Source of the DNA: Bacteroidota bacterium
Lineage (GTDB): Bacteria; Bacteroidota; Bacteroidia; Chitinophagales; Chitinophagaceae
Assembly: GCA_023418315.1 (NCBI GenBank)
Contig: JAEZZY010000002.1
Location: forward strand, 1-64,000
Reading direction: 5' to 3'
Length of the DNA stretch: 64,000 nucleotides
This document shows, in pieces, positions 8,927 through 18,266 of this stretch. The position numbers and the translations under genes were made by a program. Each line of letters starts with the position of its first letter. Position 1 is the first letter of the stretch. The notes below the pieces were generated by a model that had not been told where the DNA came from, searched no databases, and saw nothing but the letters and a program-made list of their open reading frames with translations.

Positions 8927-9457
8927 ATGTCCGTAAAAATCCGCCTTCAGCGTCACGGCTCCAAAAAACGCCCATTCTACTTTATAGTAGTTGCCAACAG
9001 TACTTCACCGCGCGACGGTAAGTTCATCGAAAAATTAGGTACGTACAACCCGCTTACCAACCCTGCAGCTGTTCGTCTGAACCGCGAACGTTCTTTGCAT
9101 TGGTTGCAAAACGGGGCGCAGCCTACCAACACCTGCCGCCGTATTCTTTCTTTCAAAGGAGTGCTTTATCTGAAACACCTGATGAGAGGGGTTACCTTAG
9201 GCTTGTTTGATGAACAAACAGCGCTGGATAAATTTGAAAAATGGAATGGCGAACACGAAGAAGTAGTTGTAAAACGCCAAGAAGCACATCGTGCACACAA
9301 AGCCGAAAAACGCCATGCCGCTATGGCTGAAAGTGTGAAAAAAGTGGAAGAAAAGCAAGCTGCTAAAGCCGCTGCACAAGCTGCCGAAGCAGAAGTTACC
9401 GCTACGGAAGCAACCGCTCCCGAAGCAGAAGCTCCTCAAGCAGATAACGCAGAATAA
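8927..9457 (+). CDS. rpsP: 30S ribosomal protein S16
   Basis: 176 residues. The first 80 or so are a normal S16: [17 protein letters not shown], then [10 protein letters not shown] and [10 protein letters not shown]16 binds 16S rRNA early in 30S assembly. The protein is about twice the bacterial norm (80-90 residues) because of a C-terminal tail that is first mixed-charge helical ([20 protein letters not shown]) and then Ala/Glu-rich ([18 protein letters not shown]). Long acidic tails on S16 are known in Bacteroidota. It has its own promoter at 8851-8881 and a strong terminator at 9480-9508, so it is a single-gene unit; the rimM/trmD neighbours seen in many bacteria are absent here. Confidence 0.95.
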   Translation: MSVKIRLQRHGSKKRPFYFIVVANSTSPRDGKFIEKLGTYNPLTNPAAVRLNRERSLHWLQNGAQPTNTCRRILSFKGVLYLKHLMRGVTLGLFDEQTALDKFEKWNGEHEEVVVKRQEAHRAHKAEKRHAAMAESVKKVEEKQAAKAAAQAAEAEVTATEATAPEAEAPQADNAE

Positions 9458-9479
9458 TCTTCATGCAGATATGTTTTTG

Positions 9480-9508
9480 AAAAAGTGTTCTACGGAGCAC
9501 TTTTTTTT
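9480..9508 (+). terminator. Rho-independent terminator after rpsP
   Basis: An 11-bp stem (9480-9490 with 9495-9505, one G-U pair), tetraloop TACG, then a run of T to 9508. It starts 22 bp after the rpsP stop. Confidence 0.85.
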
Positions 9509-9559
9509 GTGCCTGCTTTTTTCTAAATATTCATACACCCGTTTATCCTGCGCTTCCTA

Positions 9560-9567
9560 TATCTTTG
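9560..9567 (+). promoter_or_regulatory. purM promoter, -7 box
   Basis: TATCTTTG matches TANNTTTG and lies 20 nt before the purM ATG. No TTG at the expected -33 distance, so the -33 element is weak. Confidence 0.55.
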
Positions 9568-9587
9568 GGGCATTTTCGAATAGCAGC

Positions 9588-10760
9588 ATGACAGACCAAA
9601 ACCGCTACAACCTCCGCGGCGTATCCGCACAGAAAGAAGATGTACACAAAGCCATAGCCAAGCTTGATAAAGGGCTTTACCCCTACGCATTTTGTAAAAT
9701 ATATGAAGATACCTGGGGCGGCAATGCAGATTATTGCAACCTCATGCACGCCGATGGCGCCGGCACAAAATCGGCACTTGCCTATCTCTACTGGAAAGAA
9801 ACCGGCAACCTCAGCGTATGGAAAGGAATCGCCATTGACGCTATTGTCATGAACATAGACGACCTGCTTTGCGTAGGTGCCACAGGACCTTTCACCTATT
9901 CATCTACCATTGGCAGAAATAAAAACCTCATTACCGGCGAGGTGATCTCCGCTATCATTAATGGCAGTCAGGAATATTTTGACCTGCTCCGCGGATACGG
10001 TATAGATATTAAATTCTTAGGCGGCGAAACAGCAGATGTGGGGGATGTGGTCAGAACTGTGATTGTGGACGGCACCATGAGCTGCCGCATGAAAAAAGAA
10101 CAACTCATCACCAATGAAAAAATAGACGCGGGGGATGTCATTGTTTCGCTGGCGAGCTACGGACAAGCGAGCTATGAAACGGAATACAACAGCGGTATGG
10201 GCAGCAACGGACTCACAAGCGCCCGCCACGAAATGTTGCACAAAACATACAAACACAACTACCCCGAAAGCGTAGATCCTCACTTGCCAGACGAAGTAGT
10301 GTATAATGGCAAATACCACCTTACCGACCCCACAGAAACGGGATTGGATGTAGGAAAAATGATTCTCTCCCCCACCCGCACGTATGCACCGGTGCTTTTA
10401 GAAATTTTAAAAAAACATTTCGACAAAATACACGGTATCATCCATTGCAGCGGCGGCGGACAAACCAAATGCTTGCATTATCTTCCTAAACCCCTGCGTA
10501 TCGTAAAAAACAACCTCTTGCCCGTTCCTCCCTTATTTAAAATGATACAAGAAGCAGCAGGTACGGACTGGAAAGAAATGTATCAGGTATTCAATATGGG
10601 ACAGCGGATGGAAATTTTTACCGATAAAGAAACCGCTAACGCCATCCTTGAAATCGCTCGATCCTTTGCTATAGATGCTCAAATATCCGGCTATGTAGAA
10701 GCAGCAGAGAAAAAAGAATTGATTATCGAAAGCGAATACGGAAAATTTAATTACGGATAA
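9588..10760 (+). CDS. purM: Phosphoribosylformylglycinamidine cyclo-ligase (AIR synthase)
   Basis: 390 residues from ATG 9588. PurM closes the imidazole ring of FGAM using ATP to give aminoimidazole ribotide, the fifth step of de novo purine synthesis, in the cytoplasm. Family marks: YNLRGVSAQKEDVHKAI at the N-terminus, HADGAGTKSALA (the substrate/ATP loop), IAIDAIVMNIDDLLCVGA, and GGETADVGDV; the C-terminal half has the ATP-grasp-like HCSGGGQTKCL. The enzyme is longer than the E. coli form (345 residues), as is usual for Bacteroidota. The upstream in-frame ATG at 9471 is rejected because it lies before the rpsP terminator and adds a non-homologous stretch. It is convergent with nothing and is followed at 60 bp by an envelope protein. 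Confidence 0.93.
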   Translation: MTDQNRYNLRGVSAQKEDVHKAIAKLDKGLYPYAFCKIYEDTWGGNADYCNLMHADGAGTKSALAYLYWKETGNLSVWKGIAIDAIVMNIDDLLCVGATGPFTYSSTIGRNKNLITGEVISAIINGSQEYFDLLRGYGIDIKFLGGETADVGDVVRTVIVDGTMSCRMKKEQLITNEKIDAGDVIVSLASYGQASYETEYNSGMGSNGLTSARHEMLHKTYKHNYPESVDPHLPDEVVYNGKYHLTDPTETGLDVGKMILSPTRTYAPVLLEILKKHFDKIHGIIHCSGGGQTKCLHYLPKPLRIVKNNLLPVPPLFKMIQEAAGTDWKEMYQVFNMGQRMEIFTDKETANAILEIARSFAIDAQISGYVEAAEKKELIIESEYGKFNYG

Positions 10761-10819
10761 GCCAAAGATTGAGCGAAGAAGCATCGTCTGATATACTGTA
10801 CCAAACCATCACTTACAAT

Positions 10820-11674
10820 ATGTCCTTAAAGACCTTACTACTTGGCTCCTTATGCTCCATAATTTCTTGCGCCGTTGCCGCCCAAGAAATCATTCATAAA
10901 AAGAACGGCAGCTCCGAAAAAGCGAAAATATTAGAAATATCCACCCGCACGGTATCCTATAAAATGTGGGATTATCCCGATGGTCCAACGATGATTATTC
11001 CCATCCGCGAAGTGCGTACGATAGAGTTTGCAGATGGATTAGTACAAAAATTCGGCAGGGATGATATGCTGCATACCGTACGGAATCCTCATCCAATCCA
11101 TAGCGGAAGCGCCTCTTCCAAAAACACCGTCCCCTATGGAAAGACCATTATTGCGGCAGCCCCCATTTATATGACCAATACCAGCATCGTGGGCGTGAGC
11201 GCCAGTGTTGAATATTTAGCGGATAAACATAAACATATCGGATTATACCTTCCCATAGGGTTTTCATTCAACAACCCTTCCGCCACAGATGATAATGCAA
11301 GAGCGATGTTATGGGCTTATCCGGGCATCAAATACTACCCTACCGGCAATGACGGAGTTGCACGATTTGCCATGGGACCTTCACTTTTACTGGGTGCAGG
11401 CACAGAAAACCGCGGTGAAGTTATCTATAATAAACATAACCAGACTTACGAATACAAAGAATTCAAAAACCATATTTTTCTTGCAGGCTTCATGCTCAAT
11501 CATTCCTTGAATATACAACCCACTCCCAAGTTATACCTGGGTTTGGAATTTGCCATAGGCATTCCTTATTTTATAAGTGAAACTGAAGATCTCGGATCGC
11601 ACAGCACTTATAATAGTTTTGACAACGGAGCCCCCCTCGTTCAGTTTCAATGCAAGCTCGGCTACCGGTTTTAA
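10820..11674 (+). CDS. Exported beta-barrel-type protein with N-terminal DGxxxxxKV-like module (paralogue 1)
   Basis: 284 residues from ATG 10820, chosen because it starts a good signal peptide (SLKTLLLGSLCSIISCAVAAQ). Residues about 22-80 form a small module (IIHKKNGSSEKAKILEI, VSYKMWDYPDGPTMIIPI, VRTIEFADGLVQKF) seen at the N-terminus of many Bacteroidota envelope proteins. The rest alternates like an eight- to ten-strand barrel and ends VQFQCKLGYRF with terminal aromatic residue, so the protein probably sits in the outer membrane. The function is unknown. It is followed 18 bp later by a clear paralogue in the same orientation, implying a duplicated two-gene unit. Confidence 0.7.
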   Translation: MSLKTLLLGSLCSIISCAVAAQEIIHKKNGSSEKAKILEISTRTVSYKMWDYPDGPTMIIPIREVRTIEFADGLVQKFGRDDMLHTVRNPHPIHSGSASSKNTVPYGKTIIAAAPIYMTNTSIVGVSASVEYLADKHKHIGLYLPIGFSFNNPSATDDNARAMLWAYPGIKYYPTGNDGVARFAMGPSLLLGAGTENRGEVIYNKHNQTYEYKEFKNHIFLAGFMLNHSLNIQPTPKLYLGLEFAIGIPYFISETEDLGSHSTYNSFDNGAPLVQFQCKLGYRF

Positions 11675-11692
11675 TTTCAAAATTTTTCACAC

Positions 11693-12553
11693 ATGCTTTC
11701 TAAAATAACCACCCTCTCCCTCACGCTTGCTACCTGCGTAAACGCCGCTACAGCACAAGACATTATCAAAAAAAACAACGGCGAAACCGAACAAGTAAAG
11801 GTAAAAGAAGTAGGCCCGAAAACCATCACCTACAAACGATGGGGTCATCTTAACGGCCCTGATTTCCTCATTCCCAAGACCGAGGTAAAAAGTATTGAAT
11901 ACGAAAACGGGCAAGAAGATATTTTCAACAGAGGAAGAACAAAAACGATTGACGCTTCTCAAAAAGCACAAGCCATAAACTACGGAAAAAACATCGTATC
12001 CTTAGCGCCGATATGGCTTACCAACACCGGACCTGTAGGTCTGGGCTTCAGCTACGAGCGGTTTCTGGATAAGAAAAACATCATTTCCGTTATTCTGCCA
12101 GTGGCTTATTCCTTCAGCAGCGACAATAACAATTACTCTGGCAGCAACAACAATCGCTACTCTACCATGGTATGGGCTTACCCCGGCGCCAAATTCTATG
12201 TAGGCAGCAAGAGCGAAGGAAAAGTAAGCTATGCCGTAGGGCTTTCGGCAATTCTCGGTTCAGGGCAGGTGAAAGAGGATGTCTATATATACGATCCGCA
12301 AACACAGACCCAACGATACACTACAATCAAGGACAACATATCCCTGATGGGCGCTATGCTACACAATTCCGTAAACATACAACCCTCCAAGCATCTCTAC
12401 CTCGGAATAGAATTGGGCTTAGGTATTCCCTACTATATAAAGGAAAGTATGGATCGCAATCAAGCCCATCAGAATGGATATTCCATCCATATTCCTTACC
12501 GCAGCAATTTGCCGGTGGCTATGTTCAATTTTAAAATAGGCTATAGGTTTTAA
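11693..12553 (+). CDS. Exported beta-barrel-type protein (paralogue 2)
   Basis: 286 residues with signal peptide (MLSKITTLSLTLATCVNAATAQ) and the same N-terminal module as its upstream neighbour (IIKKNNGETEQVKVKEV, ITYKRWGHLNGPDFLIPK, VKSIEYENGQEDIF). The barrel region aligns with the neighbour at IWLTNTGPVG, WAYPGAKFY, the NSVNIQPSKHLYLGIELGLGIPYYI segment in pieces, and the closing FNFKIGYRF. Tandem duplication followed by divergence is the straightforward reading. No enzyme motif is visible. The next gene (transglutaminase) is convergent, 66 bp away, with no strong terminator hairpin between. Confidence 0.7.
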   Translation: MLSKITTLSLTLATCVNAATAQDIIKKNNGETEQVKVKEVGPKTITYKRWGHLNGPDFLIPKTEVKSIEYENGQEDIFNRGRTKTIDASQKAQAINYGKNIVSLAPIWLTNTGPVGLGFSYERFLDKKNIISVILPVAYSFSSDNNNYSGSNNNRYSTMVWAYPGAKFYVGSKSEGKVSYAVGLSAILGSGQVKEDVYIYDPQTQTQRYTTIKDNISLMGAMLHNSVNIQPSKHLYLGIELGLGIPYYIKESMDRNQAHQNGYSIHIPYRSNLPVAMFNFKIGYRF

Positions 12554-12619
12554 CCAAGTATTCTTCTCCCCGAAAAAAACAACATGCTAAAAAGATAGAA
12601 AGGCTATTTTCCCTTCCTG

Positions 12620-15277
12620 TTATTCCTCTTCCTCAGGACGCACAAAATAACTTATGCTCCTAAGCGGATGGATAAATCCTAAGAAACGATTTTGGAAGGA
12701 TGTTTTGGCTTTAACCGTTTTTATAAATGGCGCAATAAAGTTTTTCACCTTCGTCATTTCCTGATTGGTGAGCGGCTGCCCTGCATATTTCTGCTTCAGG
12801 TAAAGATTCATAAACCCGGAAAATCCGGTATCGAATTTCGAATCTATTGTGCGTAGCGCATATTGCATAGGTGTTTCATCCTTTCTGAATATACCGATTT
12901 GATGTAGGTAAAACGTACTTATTTTATAGGCCCAGTAAGGCTTTTGCGTCTCTTTCGCATAGCGATACCGTAGTTTATAATAGCTATAAATAAGGCTCGG
13001 CAACCCTAAAGCCGTCAAGAGCAACATCCCTATAATGAAAGCCATTGCCGTAAGCGCCTCGCGTGCCGTCAGGCTTTTTCCGGGTAGTTCCGTTTTCGGT
13101 TTTTCGGGAGGAGTGGTAAGGTCTTTGCGTTTCAGATAGACTTCATCTATAGGCACCAGTTTAGGAAAACGACGGATGAGCGACGCACCGTCTTCCCCGT
13201 TTTTGGCTATAAGGTTCTTCATTGCTTCTGCATAGGAAACCGCAGTGGCACCGTCTCCTTTCATAATCTTACTTATCGGCACGGCTACACTGTCTATTTG
13301 TATAGAGGCTATTTTCAAATCCATAGGCACATCCACCGGTGGAACAAGCTGATATTCCTTATCATGAAAAACCATCGTCTGCACTTGCAAGCTCATCCAT
13401 TTTTTCACAGTATCCACTTCCGTTATAATGCCTTCTGCTGCAAGCCAGGCGCGTGGCGGTTGCATGGGCGGTGTGCCGTCCGGTTGCGGACTTTCCCTTG
13501 TTTCATCTTCTTCATTACTCACTGTGGTATCAAAATCCAGCCAGCCGTAGCCGGGAAAATAAACTTGTACCCAAGCATGTGCCTGATCGGCATAATACCA
13601 GTACCAACCTTTGTTTTTATCACTTCTATCCACTGTAAGAAAGCCCACCGTAATGCGTGAAGGAATACCCAAAGCGCGCAACATGAACAACGTAGCACCG
13701 GCATAATAAGCACAATATCCTTTCCTGTTTTCAAAAAGAAAATACATAAGCTTGGAAGCGCTGGGAATATCCGGGATACCGGGATTATCGGTGTAAGAAA
13801 ACAACCGCTCACCATTTTCATCCTTCGATAAAAAATAATCGCGTATAGCCAACACCTTATCTACCGGTGTGGATGCATTTGTCGTGAGGTGTTTTGCGAG
13901 GTCGGTTATTTTTTGAAATTTGGCATCACGAGGCATTTTTGTGTAATAATTCATAAAGGTCTTATCTACACCTTCATAATCTTTAACCTTGCGCAGCACT
14001 TCAAAACGTTGTTCTTGAAAAGCCTTTATCTGCGGGTCTTCTGCATTATAAATAAAATAAGCGCTGTTCAGCTCCGACACATAGCTCTTCGCCCGAAAAG
14101 CTGTTTTAAATTCATCTTTAAAATCTTTTTCGATGGCTATAGGTTGTACAAAAAAACCCGTGCTCGGCGCCAGGTAAGTTTCCGGAGAAAGCGATTTGCT
14201 ATAAACCTCTATCTCTACCGTTTTGCGCAGCTTATCCCCCATCGCATTTTTGATAACCGTGCTGTCGGTTTGGGTAAAGAATAAAGGAAGCCGGTTGGGT
14301 TTCGGTTCAAACAGGTCATTCATAGGCACGCCTACCGTATCTTTTTCAAAAGTTTCGGTAGCGGTATCAAATACATTGTAGTGAAAAGCGGTAAGATAAA
14401 GCGGATTGGGAATATCCGTATCGGGGAAAAAATGGTCTATATGCGCACAGAAAAGCAGTTCATTACTTCTGCCCAGCGCGCCGCGCAGCCTCGTGTATTG
14501 CTCCAGGTCAAATGTTCCGTCCTTATTTTTCTTGAGCATACTGTTTTGTCCTTGCTTGCCTCCGCCGCCATAATTAGCAACCGTTTCTTTGATTTCCGTT
14601 TGCATAAAATAAACCACACTGCCCAGCAAGAAGGCGGCCAGCACGCCAAAGAACACCATGCGCCGCGTCAGAAACCACCAGAATTTTTGCGATTTATCTT
14701 TATAGCTGTAAATCTGTTCGGAGGTAAAAATGATATACACCGTGTAAAGCAACGCCGGGCTGAACGCCGACAACAAGCTGGCTACCGTATCCGTTTTCGA
14801 TTTTGCAATGAGCAGGATGCAGGCGCAAAGCATACTTGCGGCAATGATTACAGAGAAATAACGCAGCCGCATAAAACCCCAGCCTATAAGCCATCCCACA
14901 AGGAACAATGCCGAAAAACTCCGGAACTGGTTAGAAATAAAAAACGCATCGAACTCGCCGGTGGCAAAACGATCAATGCCTTTGTACAACAAAGAAGCCG
15001 TGAAGACAAGCCCTATAAACGGCAGAAGAAAACGAAACCGGAAAGCATGAAACACGGCGCTTCCTACCATACCCGCCAAAAAGAAAAAACTGAAGATAAG
15101 GCTGATGTTGGTAGTAGCCGGCAGGTAAGAAAACAAACCCGTCCCCGCCTCGCCTATCACTCCGAAATACCGGCTCATATTCCATATAAGGTAGTAGCCC
15201 GCCAAAGCGGTAGGGAGAACCAGAAAAATAACCTTAGCCAGCAGTTCGTTAACGGGTGCGGCTCGTTGTATCTTCAT
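12620..15277 (-). CDS. Membrane protein with extracytoplasmic transglutaminase domain (TgpA-like)
   Basis: 885 residues. The N-terminal 225 residues contain about seven hydrophobic helices (for example 60-75, 84-98, 143-158, 208-224). A soluble region follows; it contains a transglutaminase-like core with Cys522 (GYCAYYAG), His567 (QAHAWVQVY) and Asp583 (GWLDFDTT), the full papain-like triad. Another membrane helix lies near 735-765, then a cytoplasmic tail with helical charged segments. This is the DUF3488/TgpA architecture. Such proteins act at the membrane as proteases or acyltransferases; the substrate is unknown. In many bacteria TgpA sits with MoxR and DUF58 genes; here the only DUF58 gene is 46 kb away. 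ATG at 15275-15277. Confidence 0.85.
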   Translation of the reverse strand: MKIQRAAPVNELLAKVIFLVLPTALAGYYLIWNMSRYFGVIGEAGTGLFSYLPATTNISLIFSFFFLAGMVGSAVFHAFRFRFLLPFIGLVFTASLLYKGIDRFATGEFDAFFISNQFRSFSALFLVGWLIGWGFMRLRYFSVIIAASMLCACILLIAKSKTDTVASLLSAFSPALLYTVYIIFTSEQIYSYKDKSQKFWWFLTRRMVFFGVLAAFLLGSVVYFMQTEIKETVANYGGGGKQGQNSMLKKNKDGTFDLEQYTRLRGALGRSNELLFCAHIDHFFPDTDIPNPLYLTAFHYNVFDTATETFEKDTVGVPMNDLFEPKPNRLPLFFTQTDSTVIKNAMGDKLRKTVEIEVYSKSLSPETYLAPSTGFFVQPIAIEKDFKDEFKTAFRAKSYVSELNSAYFIYNAEDPQIKAFQEQRFEVLRKVKDYEGVDKTFMNYYTKMPRDAKFQKITDLAKHLTTNASTPVDKVLAIRDYFLSKDENGERLFSYTDNPGIPDIPSASKLMYFLFENRKGYCAYYAGATLFMLRALGIPSRITVGFLTVDRSDKNKGWYWYYADQAHAWVQVYFPGYGWLDFDTTVSNEEDETRESPQPDGTPPMQPPRAWLAAEGIITEVDTVKKWMSLQVQTMVFHDKEYQLVPPVDVPMDLKIASIQIDSVAVPISKIMKGDGATAVSYAEAMKNLIAKNGEDGASLIRRFPKLVPIDEVYLKRKDLTTPPEKPKTELPGKSLTAREALTAMAFIIGMLLLTALGLPSLIYSYYKLRYRYAKETQKPYWAYKISTFYLHQIGIFRKDETPMQYALRTIDSKFDTGFSGFMNLYLKQKYAGQPLTNQEMTKVKNFIAPFIKTVKAKTSFQNRFLGFIHPLRSISYFVRPEEEE

Positions 15278-15422
15278 TATAGAGGAGCAAAATAGATGAT
15301 GAATAAATTTAGGAGAAAAAACCAGATGCAGGTTGTTAAAATAAGAAGATGGGGTGCAGCAGCCACTCGCTCACGCTAAAACACCTTAGGGAATCATCGC
15401 AGTCCTATTGCTTAAATCTGTT

Positions 15423-15430
15423 TAGATTTG
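15423..15430 (+). promoter_or_regulatory. Start-adjacent -7 box of the DUF1835 gene
   Basis: TAGATTTG, exact TANNTTTG match, ends 5 nt before the ATG at 15436. If used, the mRNA would start at or next to the start codon. No TTG at the ideal -33 distance. Confidence 0.5.
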
Positions 15431-15435
15431 CTGCC

Positions 15436-16284
15436 ATGATTTATCATATAATCGTAGGAGATGAAGCTGCAAAACCTTTAACCGAAGCGCTATCAGCCGA
15501 TCCGGTCAATGAAGAAACCGTTCTCGTGCTGAAAGATTTACTACATATAGGTCCTTTACAAAAAGAAGAAGGACAGAAGTTCAGCGAGCTACGCAGCGCC
15601 TTTTGGCAGACCATCGTTCCGCAAAGCAAAGAACAGGTAACCGTAGAGGATATGGAACGTATTTTACAAGTGAGCCACGAACTGCATCAATCGGAAACGC
15701 CTTGTGTATGGTTTTGGATGGCACCTGCTGCTGCCGATGTTACGGCTTATTACTGGTTGTTGTTTTATTTCAAAAAATACAGAGATCGTTTTTTTGTGGT
15801 AAATGTAGGCGGCTTGCCTTTTTTAGATACTGCGGGAAAATTATTTTATCCTAAAAACATCAGTGAAATTCCGCCCAAAGAACTTCTGAAAGCCCGGCGC
15901 TTAGCCCGTGTGGTAACCCCTTCGGAAATGGAAGTGGATACCGACGAATGGGAAAAAATAAAAGCAGAAAACGCAGCGATACGAGCCTATGAAGGAGGTA
16001 AAAAATTAAGTCATAAATCGGCTGCGCTCTACGACCAGCAGCTTAGCAGTTTTTGCTCCCAGCAATTTCAGAAAGCATCAAAAATCATCCGGCAGGCTAT
16101 GAGTAAATATGCGCTTCCCACGGGTGATCTTTACTTGGGATGGCGTTTGCGGCAGCTCGTTGCAGAGGGAGCGTTACAGGCGCAAGGCGACACAAGTAAA
16201 CCCCTAAACGAATGGGAGGTGAAACTGGCTGGCGGCAATGAAGAAACGTCTCCAAACAACGAAACCCAAAACAATACTCCATGA
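15436..16284 (+). CDS. DUF1835 domain-containing protein
   Basis: 282 residues from ATG 15436. It begins MIYHIIVGDEAAKPL, the typical opening of DUF1835, a predicted alpha/beta fold; the segment VLVLKDLLHIGPL and the later VWFWMAPAAADVTAYY match the same family. The C-terminal part (about 170-250) is helical with SHKSAALYDQQLSSF and probably corresponds to the DUF3658 region that usually follows. No function is established for the family. An upstream in-frame ATG at 15349 is rejected because it adds an atypical 29 residues and precedes the -7 box. The stop overlaps the next gene by 4 bp (ATGA), so the two are translationally coupled. Confidence 0.8.
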   Translation: MIYHIIVGDEAAKPLTEALSADPVNEETVLVLKDLLHIGPLQKEEGQKFSELRSAFWQTIVPQSKEQVTVEDMERILQVSHELHQSETPCVWFWMAPAAADVTAYYWLLFYFKKYRDRFFVVNVGGLPFLDTAGKLFYPKNISEIPPKELLKARRLARVVTPSEMEVDTDEWEKIKAENAAIRAYEGGKKLSHKSAALYDQQLSSFCSQQFQKASKIIRQAMSKYALPTGDLYLGWRLRQLVAEGALQAQGDTSKPLNEWEVKLAGGNEETSPNNETQNNTP

Positions 16285-16646
16285 AAATAACACCTATAGC
16301 GCCTTTCAGTAATGATGACAGGGGAAACGTTTCCGAATATTATCACGAACGAACAGGGCAGCATCTTATTGTATTCAGCAAAGCCGGTGCGGTGCGAGGA
16401 AGGCATTACCACAAAGGCATTTCGTACAGCAAAAATCCTGAAATCATCATCCTGCTTTCGGGCACCTGCACTTTTCATTGGCGGGAAGTAGGGACAAAGG
16501 ATATACAGTCGGAAACGGTAGCCGCACCCGCAAAAATAGAAGTACCGCCCTATATATGGCATGAACTGATTGCGGTAAGCGATTGCAGTTTTTTAGAGCT
16601 GAACTCTCTTTCCGAGCATGTCGCCGATACGTTTTATGAAGATTGA
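16281..16646 (+). CDS. Cupin-fold protein (WxcM/FdtA-like)
   Basis: A 121-residue single-domain cupin. Cupin motif 1 is visible as GAVRGRHYHKG, and the second half as CTFHWREVG, VPPYIWHEL. The HYH pair and the late His match the metal- or sugar-site residues of the small cupins that include sugar 3,4-ketoisomerases (FdtA/WxcM C-terminal domain). A role in nucleotide-sugar modification is possible, but the direct neighbour is a DUF1835 gene, overlapping by 4 bp, so the context does not confirm it. The gene is convergent with guaB, with 12 bp between stops. Confidence 0.75.
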   Translation: MKITPIAPFSNDDRGNVSEYYHERTGQHLIVFSKAGAVRGRHYHKGISYSKNPEIIILLSGTCTFHWREVGTKDIQSETVAAPAKIEVPPYIWHELIAVSDCSFLELNSLSEHVADTFYED

Positions 16647-16658
16647 TTTTCCGGCGAA

Positions 16659-18128
16659 TTATCTGCTATAATTCGGCGCTTCCTTCGTGATGACTATATC
16701 ATGCGGGTGGCTTTCTGCCATAGAAGCCGGTGTGATGCGGATAAACTGGGCATTTTCCTGCAAGGCTTTAATATCCTTAGCACCGCAATAACCCATACCG
16801 GCCCGCAAGCCGCCTACAAACTGCTGCACTACTTCATTCAGCATTCCTTTATAGGGCACCCGTCCCACAATTCCTTCGGGTACAAGTTTTTTAATGTCTG
16901 CTTCCACATCCTGGAAATAGCGGTCTTTAGAGCCTTCCTGCATTGCTTCTACAGAGCCCATGCCGCGGTATGATTTGAATTTTCTTCCTTCATAGATGAT
17001 GGTTTCGCCGGGGCTTTCTTCCGTGCCGGCAAAGATAGAACCTGCCATCACGCAAGAAGCACCAGCCACCAATGCCTTCACCATATCGCCCGTATAGCGG
17101 ATGCCTCCATCGGCAATAACTGGGATTCCTTTTTTCTTTAACGCCTGCGCCGCTTCCATAATAGCCGTAAGCTGGGGAGCGCCTGCACCCGTTACCACAC
17201 GCGTGGTGCAGATAGAACCCGGCCCCACCCCTACTTTCACCGCGTCGGCACCGGCATTTGCCAATGCCAGCGCACCTGCCGCAGTGGCTATGTTGCCTGC
17301 TATCAAGGGAAGTTCTTTATAGGCAGATTTTACTTTTTTTACCATATCCAGCACGCCTTTGGAATGACCGTGTGCGCTGTCCAGAGTGATGACGTCCACA
17401 CCCGCAGCTTTCAGCGCTTCTACCCGCTGCATCGTATCTGCTGTAATGCCTACGGCTGCGCCCACCAGCAATCGTCCCATATCATCTTTTGCAGATGCCG
17501 GATAGCTTTTCAGGTGGATGATATCGCGGAACGTAATCAAGCCGATGAGCTTTCCTTTTTTATCTACTATAGGGAGTTTTTCAATCTTATATTTTTCAAG
17601 GATGGTTTCGGCTTTCTGCATATTGGTGCCTGCGGCTGCAGTTACCAGATTTTCGTGGGTCATCACCTCACTCACCCTTTTTTTGGTATTTTTCTCAAAC
17701 CGCATATCCCTGTTGGTGAGGATGCCTAACAGCACATTGTTTTTGTCCACTATAGGAATGCCGCCTATTTTGTTTTCGCGCATCAACTTCACGGCATCGC
17801 TTACCAGCGCTTCCGGCGTAAGCGTGATGGGATCTACAATCAACCCGCTTTCCGAGCGTTTTACTTTGCGCACTTGCTCCGCTTGTTTTTCGATACTCAT
17901 GTTTTTATGGAGAATACCGATACCGCCTTCGCGCGCCAGCGCCATTGCAAGATGCGCCTCCGTAACGGTGTCCATAGCGGCAGACATCATGGGGATGTTC
18001 AGCTTTATGTTTTTGGTCAGTTGGGTGGAAATAGTTACTTCGCGGGGAAGCACTTCGGAATAAGAAGGAAGCAGAAGGACATCATCAAATGTTAAACCTT
18101 CTCCGTAAAACTTAGATTTTGCAGCCAT
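16659..18128 (-). CDS. guaB: Inosine-5'-monophosphate dehydrogenase
   Basis: 489 residues from ATG 18126-18128. It oxidises IMP to XMP with NAD+, the committed step to GMP. The TIM barrel is interrupted by a CBS pair at about residues 97-210. Catalytic Cys307 lies in [17 protein letters not shown]; the flap region follows with [12 protein letters not shown]. Length and domain order are standard. ATG 18128 is preferred over an upstream in-frame ATG at 18176, because the family N-terminus begins just after it ([15 protein letters not shown]) and a TATCTTTG box lies between the two. An imperfect inverted repeat (16655-16662 with 16668-16675) overlaps its stop codon at the convergent junction. 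Confidence 0.96.
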   Translation of the reverse strand: MAAKSKFYGEGLTFDDVLLLPSYSEVLPREVTISTQLTKNIKLNIPMMSAAMDTVTEAHLAMALAREGGIGILHKNMSIEKQAEQVRKVKRSESGLIVDPITLTPEALVSDAVKLMRENKIGGIPIVDKNNVLLGILTNRDMRFEKNTKKRVSEVMTHENLVTAAAGTNMQKAETILEKYKIEKLPIVDKKGKLIGLITFRDIIHLKSYPASAKDDMGRLLVGAAVGITADTMQRVEALKAAGVDVITLDSAHGHSKGVLDMVKKVKSAYKELPLIAGNIATAAGALALANAGADAVKVGVGPGSICTTRVVTGAGAPQLTAIMEAAQALKKKGIPVIADGGIRYTGDMVKALVAGASCVMAGSIFAGTEESPGETIIYEGRKFKSYRGMGSVEAMQEGSKDRYFQDVEADIKKLVPEGIVGRVPYKGMLNEVVQQFVGGLRAGMGYCGAKDIKALQENAQFIRITPASMAESHPHDIVITKEAPNYSR

Positions 18129-18131
18129 GTG

Positions 18132-18139
18132 CAAAGATA
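18132..18139 (-). promoter_or_regulatory. Start-adjacent -7 box of guaB
   Basis: On the minus strand TATCTTTG (exact TANNTTTG) ends 3 nt before the guaB ATG. There is no room for a normal leader or ribosome binding site if this box is used. Confidence 0.5.
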
Positions 18140-18266
18140 TATCAGCAATTTGAAAAACGGAAAAATGGTTTGACAATGATAGGATAAACGTGTGTTATAG
18201 GAGAGGATTCACTTTAGGGAAACCGATTTTGGGAATTATTCTATAATTTGGATAAAATAACCGAAC

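Noticed and set aside
9471..9587. Upstream ATG start for purM
   Set aside because: It precedes the rpsP terminator, and the added residues do not belong to PurM; the family N-terminus starts at 9588.
14381..15295. Plus-strand open frame antisense to the transglutaminase gene
   Set aside because: Composition is Arg/Gln/His-rich without any domain; it mirrors the membrane-helix codons of the real gene.
16655..16675. Inverted repeat at the guaB/cupin convergent junction as a terminator
   Set aside because: The 8-bp AT-rich stem overlaps the guaB stop codon and no T-run follows on either strand.
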